NCBI GenBank assembly: GCA_037380725.1
Contig: JARRRL010000010.1
Location: 1-42,910 of the forward strand
Reading direction: 5' to 3'
Length of the DNA: 42,910 bases
Source of the DNA: JARRRL01 sp037380725
GTDB lineage: Bacteria; Pseudomonadota; Gammaproteobacteria; Pseudomonadales; JANQJO01
Both the position numbers and the translations under genes were made by a program. Below the pieces are notes generated by a model, which saw only the letters and a program-made list of their open reading frames with translations, was not told the origin of the DNA and did not search any database. Below, in pieces: positions 1 to 7,565 of the stretch; position 1 is the stretch's first letter, and every line of letters begins with the position of its first letter.

Positions 1-182
1 GCTTGATTTGCCGTGACGAGGTTTTGAATCGTTCGAGCCATTTGAGCCATTTCGGCGTCAAACAATTCTTTAACCTCATGCGTAGTTTCATAGTAGATCC
101 AGGTGGCCACCACGGCGAGCCACAGCGTCGTGATCGACAAAATGATCAGTTGCAAAAACTGAGAGATGGCTTTTATTCGCAT
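1..182 (-). CDS. Sensor histidine kinase, N-terminus only (cut by window edge)
   Basis: Reading the minus strand from an ATG at 182 gives an open frame of 60 codons that runs off the window. It starts MRIKAISQFLQ, then a hydrophobic segment (LIILSITTLWLAVVATWIYY), then a periplasmic-looking stretch (ETTHEVKELFDAEMAQMART). This is the usual N-terminus of QseC/PmrB-type sensor kinases: short cytoplasmic tail, first membrane helix, sensor domain with an LFDAEMAQ-type motif. It lies directly downstream of a QseB-type response regulator, which supports the pairing. The kinase core (H, N and G boxes) is outside the window, so the catalytic part is inferred. Confidence 0.75.
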   Translation of the reverse strand, partial: MRIKAISQFLQLIILSITTLWLAVVATWIYYETTHEVKELFDAEMAQMARTIQNLVTANQ

Positions 183-280
183 GGTGTTATTCGCATGGTG
201 TTAATCGCATAGTGTTATTTGCAGGTGTTATTTACAGATGCTATTTGCAGGTGTTATTTGCAGGTGTTATTTGCATGGCG
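180..280. repeat. Degenerate 13-14 bp tandem repeat between regulator and kinase genes
   Basis: About seven head-to-tail copies of a 13-14 bp unit (plus-strand form CAGGTGTTATTTG or CATGGTGTTATTCG) fill the spacer between the response-regulator stop and the kinase start. The regulator stop codon and the kinase ATG both lie inside repeat copies, so copy-number change would alter the spacing between the two genes. Confidence 0.85.
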
Positions 281-929
281 TTAGCCGATAACCGATACCG
301 CGTTCGGTCTTAATAAATTGACGTCCAAATTTTTTTCGTAAATGGTGTATGTGTACTTCGAGCGCGTTGCTTTCCACGTATTCGCCCATTTCATAAATTT
401 TCTCGGTTAAGTGTTCTCGGGTAAAGACCCGATTCGGGTGGGCCATCATCTCGGACAACAATAGGTATTCGCGCCGCGAAAGGGATACGGGTTCACCGGC
501 CCGTGTGACGTGGCGGTTGGCGGGATCAATGCAAACCTCACCGTAAATGAGTAGGGGGGTGACGGTGCGATTATGACGACGCACCAGTGCGCGCAGTCGG
601 GCGTTCAGTTCTTGTATATCGAAGGGTTTAATGAGGTAATCATCGGCACCGGCATCCAAACCGCGCACGCGATCTTCTAGGATGTGTCGCGCGGTGAGAA
701 TCAGAATGGGTATGTCAATGTGAAGCTGTCGTGCACGCTGAATCACGGTGAGACCATCCTCATCGGGTAAGCCTAAGTCGATAATGGCCAAGTCGAAGGC
801 GGCGTGCCGCAGCGCGTTGAAACCCGCTGCGGCAGTGTTAACCCAGTCCACGACGTCACCTTGAAAGAGTAAGGCATCTCGGATGCCAGCGCCGATCAGG
901 GCGTCGTCTTCGATGATCAGAATATGCAT
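267..929 (-). CDS. OmpR-family response regulator, QseB/PmrA type
   Basis: This is a DNA-binding response regulator expected to be phosphorylated by the kinase encoded next to it. From the ATG at 929 the protein begins MHILIIEDD, the standard start of this family. The acidic pair is at residues 8-9, the phospho-acceptor Asp at about 51 (IIDLGLPDEDG), followed by LILTAR and the conserved Lys in LIKPFD. The C-terminal half is a winged helix ending in the family signature IKTERGIGYRL. An upstream ATG at 980 would add 17 residues unlike the family and would overlap the previous stop by 4 bp; I prefer 929, though coupling from 980 is possible. A PmrA/QseB-like box at 5587-5603 before the first gene of the operon is a plausible autoregulatory target. 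Confidence 0.9.
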   Translation of the reverse strand: MHILIIEDDALIGAGIRDALLFQGDVVDWVNTAAAGFNALRHAAFDLAIIDLGLPDEDGLTVIQRARQLHIDIPILILTARHILEDRVRGLDAGADDYLIKPFDIQELNARLRALVRRHNRTVTPLLIYGEVCIDPANRHVTRAGEPVSLSRREYLLLSEMMAHPNRVFTREHLTEKIYEMGEYVESNALEVHIHHLRKKFGRQFIKTERGIGYRLTPCK

Positions 930-976
930 GCTGTCCTGGTCTCGTCCTGTGTGGTCTCGTCTTGTGCCTTGTGCGG

Positions 977-1660
977 TCAATGGGCGTTCAAGGTGCTGAG
1001 CCGTTGCTGAATCTCGCGGCGACGACCTTGATCCGCTATGGGTCGTTGAGCGCGTGGTGCGGCTTCCAGCGCGTGTTGTAAGACGTTTCGGGCTTGTGCG
1101 TCATCACCGTGTTGAGCGAGAAAGTCTCCATAAAAGTAGTTGCTGTCGATGCCGTCGGGGTTGAAGCTCAGTCCTTGTTTCAGGTAGTCGCGCGCTTTGT
1201 CTTTGTCGCCAAATGCAATGGGCCATCCGGGCACCTTGTAATACAAGGCGCCTAAGCTGGTATACGCCGAACCGTCGAGGACGTGAGCATCCAGCTTAAT
1301 GGCCATTTCCAGTGCGGCTTTGGCTTGTTTCACCAACTTTAGAGCACCCAAACCGCCTTTTTCTCCAGCCCAACTGCTTAAAATGATGCCGTGCCACACC
1401 CACGCGGCGGCATCTTGCGGAGAAGCTTCGATGGCGGCTTGCGAGCGTTTGGCCAGCGTTTGAAAAGCGTATTCTTGATTCGAAACTGGCATTTGATATT
1501 TGATTTTAGCCCATGTGGTTTGCAGGTCGGCGATGAGAGACGGTTTGTCGTCCGCGAAACTCGTACTGCTCAGTGTAAGAAGTATACCGAAAATTACTTT
1601 TTTTATCACCGTTTTGCACTGGGTTTGATACTGGTTTTTCAACATATGGATTTTTAACAT
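977..1660 (-). CDS. Secreted TPR-like protein
   Basis: A 227-residue protein with an N-terminal signal peptide (positive KNQYQTQCKTVIKK, hydrophobic VIFGILLTLSSTSFA, probable cleavage after SFA), so periplasmic. The mature part is helical with repeat-like segments typical of tetratricopeptide folds (AAWVWHGIILSSWAGEKGG, ALEMAIKLDAHVLDGSAYTSLGALYYKVPGWP, DYLKQGLSFNPDGIDSNYFYGDFL). Proteins of this kind accompany QseBC-type operons and resemble TatT-like TPR proteins. The start may be the second Met (residue 6). It overlaps the start of the upstream SDR stop region (1654-1660) and precedes the response regulator, so it is in the same operon. Its role could be assembly or sensing for the pathway; that is inference. 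Confidence 0.7.
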   Translation of the reverse strand: MLKIHMLKNQYQTQCKTVIKKVIFGILLTLSSTSFADDKPSLIADLQTTWAKIKYQMPVSNQEYAFQTLAKRSQAAIEASPQDAAAWVWHGIILSSWAGEKGGLGALKLVKQAKAALEMAIKLDAHVLDGSAYTSLGALYYKVPGWPIAFGDKDKARDYLKQGLSFNPDGIDSNYFYGDFLAQHGDDAQARNVLQHALEAAPRAQRPIADQGRRREIQQRLSTLNAH

Positions 1661-2583
1661 GGTTTTTGATCACTCGTTTTGGATGCTTGTGATAGGTGCT
1701 TGTGCGATGGCTTGTCGGATAGTTTGTGGGATAGTTTGTGGGATAGCTTTTGGGATAGTTTGTGATAATTGACGGTGCTGGAACGCGCGGTGGCGTGCTG
1801 TCGAATTAAGGGCATTTGTTTTTTCAAGGCGCGTGAGATCAGGCCTGGCAGCAACTGATTCAACAGCACGAATATACGTTCGGCGTAACCCATCGTGTAT
1901 TCGGATCGTGTTGTGTGCATGAATTTCAGCAGTGCGCGTGCGACGGTTTCGGGGGCGTCCACCGTGTTTCCCAATGTGTGGTTCAGTTGACGCATGCTGC
2001 TGCTATTGAAGGCGGTTTGTGTGGCACGTGGCGCAAAATATTTTACGGTAATGGGCGTGTCCGATAATTCGCGTCTGAGCGCTTCGCTGAAGCCGCGCAA
2101 CGCGTATTTACTGGCACAATAGACGCTTTGTCCGGGGTATCCCAAGGCACCGAATACCGATCCGACGTGCACAATAAGCGGATTTTTTTCGTGCCGAATC
2201 AGCGGAATGGCCATTTGCGTGGTGAAAAGGCTTGCGCTGACGTTGAGGTCGATGATGTTTTGAATGGTGTCCGCTGCTTGGTCTTTGAACATAGCAAAAT
2301 CATTCACACCCGCCAGGGTGATCAGGCAATTGGGGCGCAATTGCTGTTGATGCAAGGTTTTAAATACGCGCAACCGTTCGGACGAGTCGGTGATGTCTGC
2401 ACTAAAAAACACGTGATGATCTGTTGCCGGTTTGGGTAATTGATGCTCTAAGTCACGTAGGGTTTGCTGATGGCGACCAATGGCAATGACGCGTGCGCCG
2501 CGTTCGGCTAATTGCTGCGCCACCGCGCGACCGATCCCTCCTGTGGCACCGGTTAAAATGACCTGACGATCGGTGAAATTCAT
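1654..2583 (-). CDS. Short-chain dehydrogenase/reductase (SDR)
   Basis: A classical NAD(P)-dependent SDR. The cofactor motif TGATGGIG is at residues 11-18, the catalytic Ser is in HVGSVFGALG, and YCASK holds the catalytic Tyr and Lys, about 150-165 residues in. The NNAG motif is changed to LAGVND. A basic residue after the second beta strand (IGRH) suggests NADPH preference. The last 40 residues are a repetitive tail built from HKLS/QKLS units, encoded by a 12-bp tandem duplication, and are unlikely to be part of the fold. The start is 3 bp after the stop of the oxidase-like gene, so the two are surely co-transcribed. In the pathway it would reduce or oxidise an acyl-derived carbonyl or alcohol; the substrate is unknown. 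Confidence 0.88.
   Translation of the reverse strand: MNFTDRQVILTGATGGIGRAVAQQLAERGARVIAIGRHQQTLRDLEHQLPKPATDHHVFFSADITDSSERLRVFKTLHQQQLRPNCLITLAGVNDFAMFKDQAADTIQNIIDLNVSASLFTTQMAIPLIRHEKNPLIVHVGSVFGALGYPGQSVYCASKYALRGFSEALRRELSDTPITVKYFAPRATQTAFNSSSMRQLNHTLGNTVDAPETVARALLKFMHTTRSEYTMGYAERIFVLLNQLLPGLISRALKKQMPLIRQHATARSSTVNYHKLSQKLSHKLSHKLSDKPSHKHLSQASKTSDQKPC
1709..1766. repeat. 12-bp tandem repeat inside the SDR 3' end
   Basis: Four imperfect copies of a 12-bp unit (GTTTGTGGGATA and variants) encode the HKLS repeats at the end of the SDR. The unit length is a multiple of three, so the frame is kept. Confidence 0.8.
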
Positions 2584-2586
2584 GAT

Positions 2587-3237
2587 TTATTTCTCCCAGG
2601 ATGCCGTGAGTACTTGACCGTAAAGGCGATAAAATCGTTTGGCGCAATGAAGGATGTCGCGTTGATCCGATACGTCTGTGACGCGATTCATTAAGTCGCC
2701 GAAAAACGCGATGTGTGATTGATCGAGATGGCCGTGTGAGTCCAAATACGTGAACGCTTGCTTGGGCAGTGAGAGCGAGCGGGCGATGGCGGCGGCGGCG
2801 TCTGAGGCCATCGCCGCGCTGATGCCTTCGAGCACAAAGACCATGCCGAAAAAGCCAACGGGATTTTTTCGATGTATCACGTCGTACGCATAACTGACTA
2901 GGATATCGACCTCCAAGTCGGGTTCACCTTTCAGCACAGCCTCTGGGTCGCCGTTGCAGGTTTCCAGATCCTTGAGAATCCAACGTTCGTGTCCAATTTC
3001 TTCTTCAATGTAATGCGCGATCGGTTTTTGCAGCCACGTTTGGTGTGGCTTAAGTTGAGCGCCGCAGGCCATTAATAAGGGGACGGTGTGTTTAACGTGT
3101 TGATACGCGTTGCTTAAAAAAGTCTGGTATTGCTCCAGCGTGATGTTGCCGCTGAGGGCGTGCTGAATAGCCGGCAGGCGTGCAAAGTCATCTCGTGCCT
3201 GTGAGGTGTGTTCGACCAGTGAAGTATAAAAAGTCAT
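2587..3237 (-). CDS. UndA/TenA-like heme-oxygenase-fold protein, candidate non-heme diiron oxidase
   Basis: A 216-residue all-helical protein of the TenA/PqqC superfamily (heme-oxygenase-like fold). Such proteins are often annotated as TenA regulators, but this one carries a set of acid and His residues that fits a metal site rather than thiamin salvage: EIGH at about 80-83 (an ExxH like that of the fatty-acid decarboxylase UndA), Glu137 in FVLEGIS, and HGHLDQSH at about 168-175 with a DxxxH. Family members of this type (UndA, BesC, SznF) are O2-dependent diiron enzymes. It sits between an acyl-AMP ligase and an SDR, so an oxidation or chain-shortening step on an activated or free fatty acid is a reasonable guess. 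The ATG at 3237 is preceded by 83 bp of spacer containing a 9-bp repeat. Function is inferred. Confidence 0.72.
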   Translation of the reverse strand: MTFYTSLVEHTSQARDDFARLPAIQHALSGNITLEQYQTFLSNAYQHVKHTVPLLMACGAQLKPHQTWLQKPIAHYIEEEIGHERWILKDLETCNGDPEAVLKGEPDLEVDILVSYAYDVIHRKNPVGFFGMVFVLEGISAAMASDAAAAIARSLSLPKQAFTYLDSHGHLDQSHIAFFGDLMNRVTDVSDQRDILHCAKRFYRLYGQVLTASWEK

Positions 3238-3320
3238 CGTGATGTTTCCTGTGCTTGGGTGTTAAGTGTTAAGTGTTAGGGGTTGAGGTTGGGTGTCATT
3301 AATGAGTACATTATTTTGCT

Positions 3321-4820
3321 TTACCTTGCGTAAAGGCGTGATAACGCGTTGTCGTAATCGTGCAGTATCGTTTGGCGTTTTAATCGCCCGGAAAAAGTCA
3401 GTTGATCGTTCTGCACCGAAAACGCTTGAGCTGGCGTCCAGTGATGAATGCGGGCGTAGTCGGGGAGGGTGCTGTTCAAGGCGTCGATGGCGCGTTGCAC
3501 GTCCGTTGCTCGTGAACCCGGTGTGGGCACGATGAGTGCGGAGAGCGTCGCCTCACCGTCTCCCGCTAAACAGGCTTGTGCGATGTGCGGCAAGCTTGTT
3601 AATTCCGCTTCGATCCACTCGGGGGACACGTTGCGACCAAATGCCGTAATGTACTGTGATTTTTTTCGCCCTTTGAGGGTTAAAAAACCCGCGTCATCTA
3701 TTTCGCCTAAATCGCCAGTGGGCAGTTGTTCATGTCCGTCCTCGCTTGTGATGCGTGAAGGAGCGGATTCGGTGTCAGAGAGGTATCCGAGAAAATGATC
3801 AGAATCAATCAAAATTTCTCCGTCTGCGGCCAGGGAGATGGCGCGACCGGGCAGCGCCCGACCAACCGTACCGATTTTGTTGTGTTGTGGAGTGTTTACA
3901 GTGACTACGGAACCGCATTCAGATAGACCATATCCCTGATAAACGGGGAGTTTCAACTGCTGGGCTTGCGTCAGCAAACGGTTTGACGTGACGCCGCCTC
4001 CAAGCGCCATGTAGCGTGGAATATGCGCCTGAGGTGTTGATAAGGCGTGTTGCATCACTGCGTTGAGCAATGCAGGTGTCAAAATCAGGCTGTCTGGTTT
4101 GAGTCGTTGAAGCGTTTGTGAAAAGCGACCAGGGTGCAGATGGGATGATCCGCCTAATCCCAAGGTAGATATGGGTTTAACGATAACGGTCTTTCCGGCT
4201 AACAATGGTACGAAAACCCCGGCGATGTTTTCGAGCAGTATGGCAAGTGGCATGAGGCACAGGTGTGTTTCTATGGTCTCCAACTCAAGGGTCTCGACCA
4301 GGGACTGCGTTACGGCATTGATCAGCGCTAAGCTCAGGCAAACGCCCTTGGGTTGGCCCGTGGTGCCTGAGGTGAATGTGATGAGTTGCGTGCCCTTGGG
4401 TACAGACGTCATTCTGGGTGCGCGCTGATAAAACCCATTGATTTTATTGTATTTAAAATCACTGTCGAGCAATTGCGCCTGTTCGGGTGATGTGCAAATC
4501 AGCGTGTCGACGCCGGCTGAGTTTAAGACGTGGCGTTGTTGCTCAATTGTGAAGCACAGCCCGGCGTGCAGTGCCGCTAATTGCGCACTGATCCAGTGCG
4601 GGCTGTTGTCGCACAGAATACCCAGGTGTTGTGTGCGTGCTGCGACGAAGGCGTCAGCCAGTGTATTGATGGCGGTGGCCAGTTCGGCGTAAGTCAGACT
4701 TACCGTGTCACCGACGAGCGCGATGCGCTGTGCGTTGTTTTTTCCTTCGACTTTATTTTTTCTTTCGACTTTATTATTTCTTTCGAAAATGGCATCTAGA
4801 ACGGCGAATCGCATGATCAA
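3321..4820 (-). CDS. AMP-dependent acyl/aryl ligase (ANL superfamily)
   Basis: A 499-residue adenylate-forming enzyme expected to activate a carboxylic acid with ATP. Motifs in order: TFTSGTTGQPKG at about 148-159 (phosphate loop), YQGYGLSECG (A5), PTGDLGEID (A7), LKGRKKSQYITAFGRNVSP (hinge, A8) and SGRLKR near the C-terminus with the catalytic Lys (A10). It is somewhat short for the family, mostly from a reduced N-terminus. Residues 13-30 (NNKVERKNKVEGKNN) are a low-complexity insert encoded by a local DNA duplication. The start ATG overlaps the stop of the hemolysin-like gene by 4 bp (ATGA), implying coupled translation; the third codon (also ATG) is an alternative. No carrier-protein gene is visible, so the acceptor of the acyl-adenylate is unknown. 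Confidence 0.9.
   Translation of the reverse strand: MIMRFAVLDAIFERNNKVERKNKVEGKNNAQRIALVGDTVSLTYAELATAINTLADAFVAARTQHLGILCDNSPHWISAQLAALHAGLCFTIEQQRHVLNSAGVDTLICTSPEQAQLLDSDFKYNKINGFYQRAPRMTSVPKGTQLITFTSGTTGQPKGVCLSLALINAVTQSLVETLELETIETHLCLMPLAILLENIAGVFVPLLAGKTVIVKPISTLGLGGSSHLHPGRFSQTLQRLKPDSLILTPALLNAVMQHALSTPQAHIPRYMALGGGVTSNRLLTQAQQLKLPVYQGYGLSECGSVVTVNTPQHNKIGTVGRALPGRAISLAADGEILIDSDHFLGYLSDTESAPSRITSEDGHEQLPTGDLGEIDDAGFLTLKGRKKSQYITAFGRNVSPEWIEAELTSLPHIAQACLAGDGEATLSALIVPTPGSRATDVQRAIDALNSTLPDYARIHHWTPAQAFSVQNDQLTFSGRLKRQTILHDYDNALSRLYAR
4738..4792. repeat. About 18-bp tandem duplication in ligase N-terminus
   Basis: Three imperfect copies of a unit like CTTTCGACTTTATTTTTT lie near the 5' end of the acyl-AMP ligase gene and encode the repeated NNKVERKNKVEGKNN segment. 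Confidence 0.8.
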
Positions 4821-5536
4821 GCCTCCAAGGTGATAGCGTGGTCGTTTTGGGGCGTGAGCCCGCGATCGATCAGTTGTGCCAATAATGGTGAGCGCCGCAT
4901 CAGTGAGAGTGCGTCTTCAATGGATGCCACGTACACATAGGGCTTGTTGTTAAAGTAGGTGCCCCAATCTGTACTGGTGTTTAGCAAACGAGAGCGAGTT
5001 GCTGGGGCGATCCGATACAGACTGCTTTCCAGTCCTAAACGTTGGAATTGGTGATGAACCTGTTGGGTCATCGTGACGGCCAGCCAGCGGAAGCCGTGTT
5101 CGTAGAAAAATGTGCTCAGCGACAGAATGAGTCGCAAGGTGCTGCCAGGGTGGCTGGCGGCCAAATTACCCACTTCAAACACCGTCGATCGCTGTACGGC
5201 AGCGCCGTGGGCAGTGCTGATGGTAACGTCGATGGGCGTGTCCAGGTATTGTTCTAAAAATAAGGCGTGTTCGGCGGCTGATTGATAGCCCAGTGCGGCA
5301 TACGGTGTGTTGTTATGGGATGTTAATGTGATGAGTTCAGGTAGAAAATGGTCAATTTTTGCTTGATGTTCCTGAAAAAAGCACACGGCAATGAAGCGAT
5401 GAATGGCCGAGATATTGTGGGGTGCATGGATCGATAACAGTTTATCGCTTGGCGTGCACCGTAAGAATGCGTTTTGTGAGATGGGACGTGAAGAACGAGA
5501 CTCAAGGGTGTTAGAGGACTGGAAGGTGTTTGGCAT
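4817..5536 (-). CDS. Thermostable-hemolysin family protein (GNAT/LuxI-like fold)
   Basis: A 239-residue member of the family named after the Vibrio thermostable hemolysin. Diagnostic segments are FEVGNLAASHPGS at about 118-130, a long helix (LRLILSLSTFFYEHGFRW), QFQRLGLESSLYRIAPATRSRL and DWGTYFNNKPYVYV. The fold is related to N-acyltransferases and acyl-homoserine-lactone synthases, so the hemolysin name is probably misleading and an acyl- or amino-transfer role is more likely. No signal peptide is present, which argues against a secreted toxin. The ATG at 5536 has a GGAG ribosome site 8 bases upstream. It is the first gene of a seven-gene operon with the acyl-AMP ligase, diiron oxidase candidate, SDR, TPR protein and two-component system. 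Confidence 0.85.
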   Translation of the reverse strand: MPNTFQSSNTLESRSSRPISQNAFLRCTPSDKLLSIHAPHNISAIHRFIAVCFFQEHQAKIDHFLPELITLTSHNNTPYAALGYQSAAEHALFLEQYLDTPIDVTISTAHGAAVQRSTVFEVGNLAASHPGSTLRLILSLSTFFYEHGFRWLAVTMTQQVHHQFQRLGLESSLYRIAPATRSRLLNTSTDWGTYFNNKPYVYVASIEDALSLMRRSPLLAQLIDRGLTPQNDHAITLEA

Positions 5537-5586
5537 GCGAACCGCTCCGTTGAGTGAGAATCTATCCTTTACGGTAATCGCGAAAA

Positions 5587-5603
5587 CTTAAGGAACTATT
5601 AAG
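5587..5603 (-). promoter_or_regulatory. PmrA/QseB-like binding box upstream of the biosynthetic operon
   Basis: On the minus strand CTTAAT, five bases, CTTAAG: two half sites in direct orientation with the spacing known for PmrA-type regulators (YTTAAK-N5-YTTAAK). It ends 51 bp before the start codon of the first gene, where it could cover a weak -35. The operon encodes a QseB/PmrA-type regulator, so autoregulation is likely. Confidence 0.55.
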
Positions 5604-6269
5604 GAAGATGATTCAGTGTGCTGCTGTTTGTCACGAAGCGTTGAGAATGGTTCGAGGTGTTGGTTTAAGTAAAAGAACGTCAGTTTTTACTTGATGTTAC
5701 CAGAAAAAATTCTCGATTATGCGGTGATAAATTACCTTGAGATTGAATGGCGTATTGTCCGATACTGAGTTATCCCTGAGTGACGTGTCGAGGGAGAGGT
5801 GAGGTCGGTAGGGGTGAAGCAGACACTGTGCGCAGAATTGCGGTATACGTTAGTGGTATATCAATAATATTTTCTTATTATAGTTTGGTATAAAATAATT
5901 TCTTACAACGTATTACGTGTTGTGCTTACGCTGATTTGCTTGCCGATATTGAGGAGGCGTGATACTGTCAATAGTAGAGCGATATGCTTCGCTCGTTAAT
6001 TGTATTGTGTTGTTGCGCGTGTTGTTGCAATGCACGTGTTGTTGCAAGATGTAGTAGAGTAGTAATGATGAGCGGTTTCGTTGGCTGTACAATTCAGCGG
6101 GAGCGAAGTGAGCAGTATGTTGTTTGGTTATTAGCAGTATGTTGTGTGTACTAGAAAATAGAAGCTTGTTGTTAGAAGTTCTTGATGTTAGAAGTTTGAG
6201 CCGTCGTGACGTTCAATCATGTGTGGTTTAGTGCCATCCTGTCGTCGTGTCTATTGGGGTTTTAACGCG
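5604..6269. other. Long spacer, no convincing gene
   Basis: Roughly 670 bp between the divergent operon and the small plus-strand gene. It is AT-rich around 5850-5920 and holds short direct repeats (GTGTTGTTGCAA near 6016 and 6034; AGCAGTATGTTGT near 6111 and 6133). No open frame with coding character, tRNA or clear terminator was seen. Confidence 0.5.
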
Positions 6270-6668
6270 ATGAAAATCTTTTCGAGAAAGCTGCCTCCCC
6301 TTGTGCTGTTTGTACTGACTTGTTTGCTCAGTGTGGGTTTGGTAAGCGGTATCGTTGAGGGAAAGCCGAACCGGACGAGTCAGTATGGTGTGGCGTACAC
6401 GGGCGATGGCTTTTCTGATGGGACGTCTGATGGGAAGGCTTTTTCTGTTTTCAGAAAAGAGAATGTTGGTTTTCGTTTAGAAATCAGTTCGGATTTTGAG
6501 TGGGACGGTATAACCGGGGAGACGCTTGAGACCGTAGCATCGTCCTTGTTTGAACGCACCCGTCTGCATTATACCGAGATTTCAAACGCGCTGTTTCGTG
6601 GCAATATCCAGCGTATTCGTGCACCACCTCGTTTGTGTTATCCGACGGCCCAAATTGCGGTCGCCTAG
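6270..6668 (+). CDS. Small exported or membrane-anchored hypothetical protein
   Basis: From the ATG at 6270 the product has 132 residues. It begins MKIFSRKLPP and continues with a hydrophobic stretch (LVLFVLTCLLSVGLVSG), either a signal peptide or an N-terminal anchor. The rest contains Gly/Asp-rich GDGFSDGTSDG and then ERTRLHYTEISNALFRGN, with no family I recognise. An upstream ATG at 6219 would put 17 extra residues before the signal, so 6270 is preferred. It stands alone between long spacers. It may be a decayed gene; the coding call is modest. Confidence 0.4.
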   Translation: MKIFSRKLPPLVLFVLTCLLSVGLVSGIVEGKPNRTSQYGVAYTGDGFSDGTSDGKAFSVFRKENVGFRLEISSDFEWDGITGETLETVASSLFERTRLHYTEISNALFRGNIQRIRAPPRLCYPTAQIAVA

Positions 6669-6987
6669 TGTTTTCAATATCGCGTAACTTCAAGAAGACT
6701 CATTCTGCGTTTTTACACAGTATCTTTTAAATACCTCGTTCTTGTTGATGTGGAGTTATTACCCGTGAGTTCTTTTATGATCGTTTAATAATTTTTTGAT
6801 TGAAACGCCTGTTTGTGAAAAATAGGATAATCAAAAAATAAATTATTTTACAGATTGTAGGGGCTTAACAGAGGAGCTTAACAAGCAGCTCGAGGTGTTT
6901 GTTGTTGGGGCACCGTGCAAAGCCAATGGTTCATTCGGTGAAGTGTTCATTAAATTGGATTGTTTTTTAGTTAAGAAGGAACAGATT
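6669..6987. other. Spacer before the CBS-domain gene
   Basis: AT-rich spacer of about 320 bp. Apart from the putative promoter at 6800-6828 I see no structure or gene in it. Confidence 0.5.
6800..6828 (+). promoter_or_regulatory. Putative sigma-70 promoter for the CBS-domain gene
   Basis: TTGAAA, 17-bp spacer, TAGGAT (extended by a further GATAAT overlap), about 160 bp before the start codon at 6988. Matched by eye only. Confidence 0.35.
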
Positions 6988-7539
6988 ATGGTTCAACTCA
7001 CCATACTGAAAACGCATGAAAAAAATACCATTCATGCCCACGAGGCGCTTCAGGAGTTAGAATCAAGCTCTCCGGCCTTGTCGGTTGTGTTGCCTTTCCA
7101 TGAGGAGGACCATTGGCTGATTGGTCCGGGTACGCCTGCACGAGAAGCTTATCGTATGTTGCAACTTGAGCACGCCTTATTCAAGGTTGTGGTGCGAGAA
7201 GATGACACTTTCTTAGGTGTTGTTGATCTCAATCAACTTTCGGAGCAGACATTGATTCGGCGAGTGGGGGCAGGGTATAGCCTAGACGAATTGACCGTCT
7301 CGGATTTCATGATCCATCGGGATGAAATGTTTGCGATAGCCTATGAGGATATACAACGAGCGAGCATTCGTGATCTCGTCGCGGTCTTTGCCAAAGAGTC
7401 GAAGCGTTATGGCATCGTTCTGCGCGCAGAGGACGAGGGGTTTTATGGTATTGTGTCTGCGGATTATATTTCTCGCCGTGCTCACATTAACATTCGATCT
7501 GCTGATCATCCAGTCATTTTGGATGCGGTCGTATCGTGA
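6988..7539 (+). CDS. CBS-domain pair protein
   Basis: The ATG at 6988 (MVQLTILKTHEKN) follows an AAGGAA ribosome site and is preferred to an in-frame ATG 93 bp upstream. The 183-residue product is built from two CBS-like halves: one around VVVREDDTFLGVVDLNQLSE, the second from LTVSDFMIHRDEMFAIAYED to YGIVLRAEDEGFYGIVSADYI. The G(V/I)V(D/S) turn followed by a helix is typical of CBS motifs, which bind adenine nucleotides and regulate partner proteins. It has no enzyme domain of its own and stands alone, so its partner is unknown. Confidence 0.65.
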   Translation: MVQLTILKTHEKNTIHAHEALQELESSSPALSVVLPFHEEDHWLIGPGTPAREAYRMLQLEHALFKVVVREDDTFLGVVDLNQLSEQTLIRRVGAGYSLDELTVSDFMIHRDEMFAIAYEDIQRASIRDLVAVFAKESKRYGIVLRAEDEGFYGIVSADYISRRAHINIRSADHPVILDAVVS

Positions 7540-7565
7540 TGAAGGTGGAGGATAATACGTTAATA

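Noticed and set aside
3..212. Plus-strand 69-codon open frame
   Set aside because: The opposite strand encodes a clear histidine-kinase N-terminus with a membrane helix; the plus frame is its shadow.
4817..5536. Secreted hemolysin toxin
   Set aside because: No signal peptide, and it heads an operon of acyl-metabolism enzymes; the family fold is acyltransferase-like.
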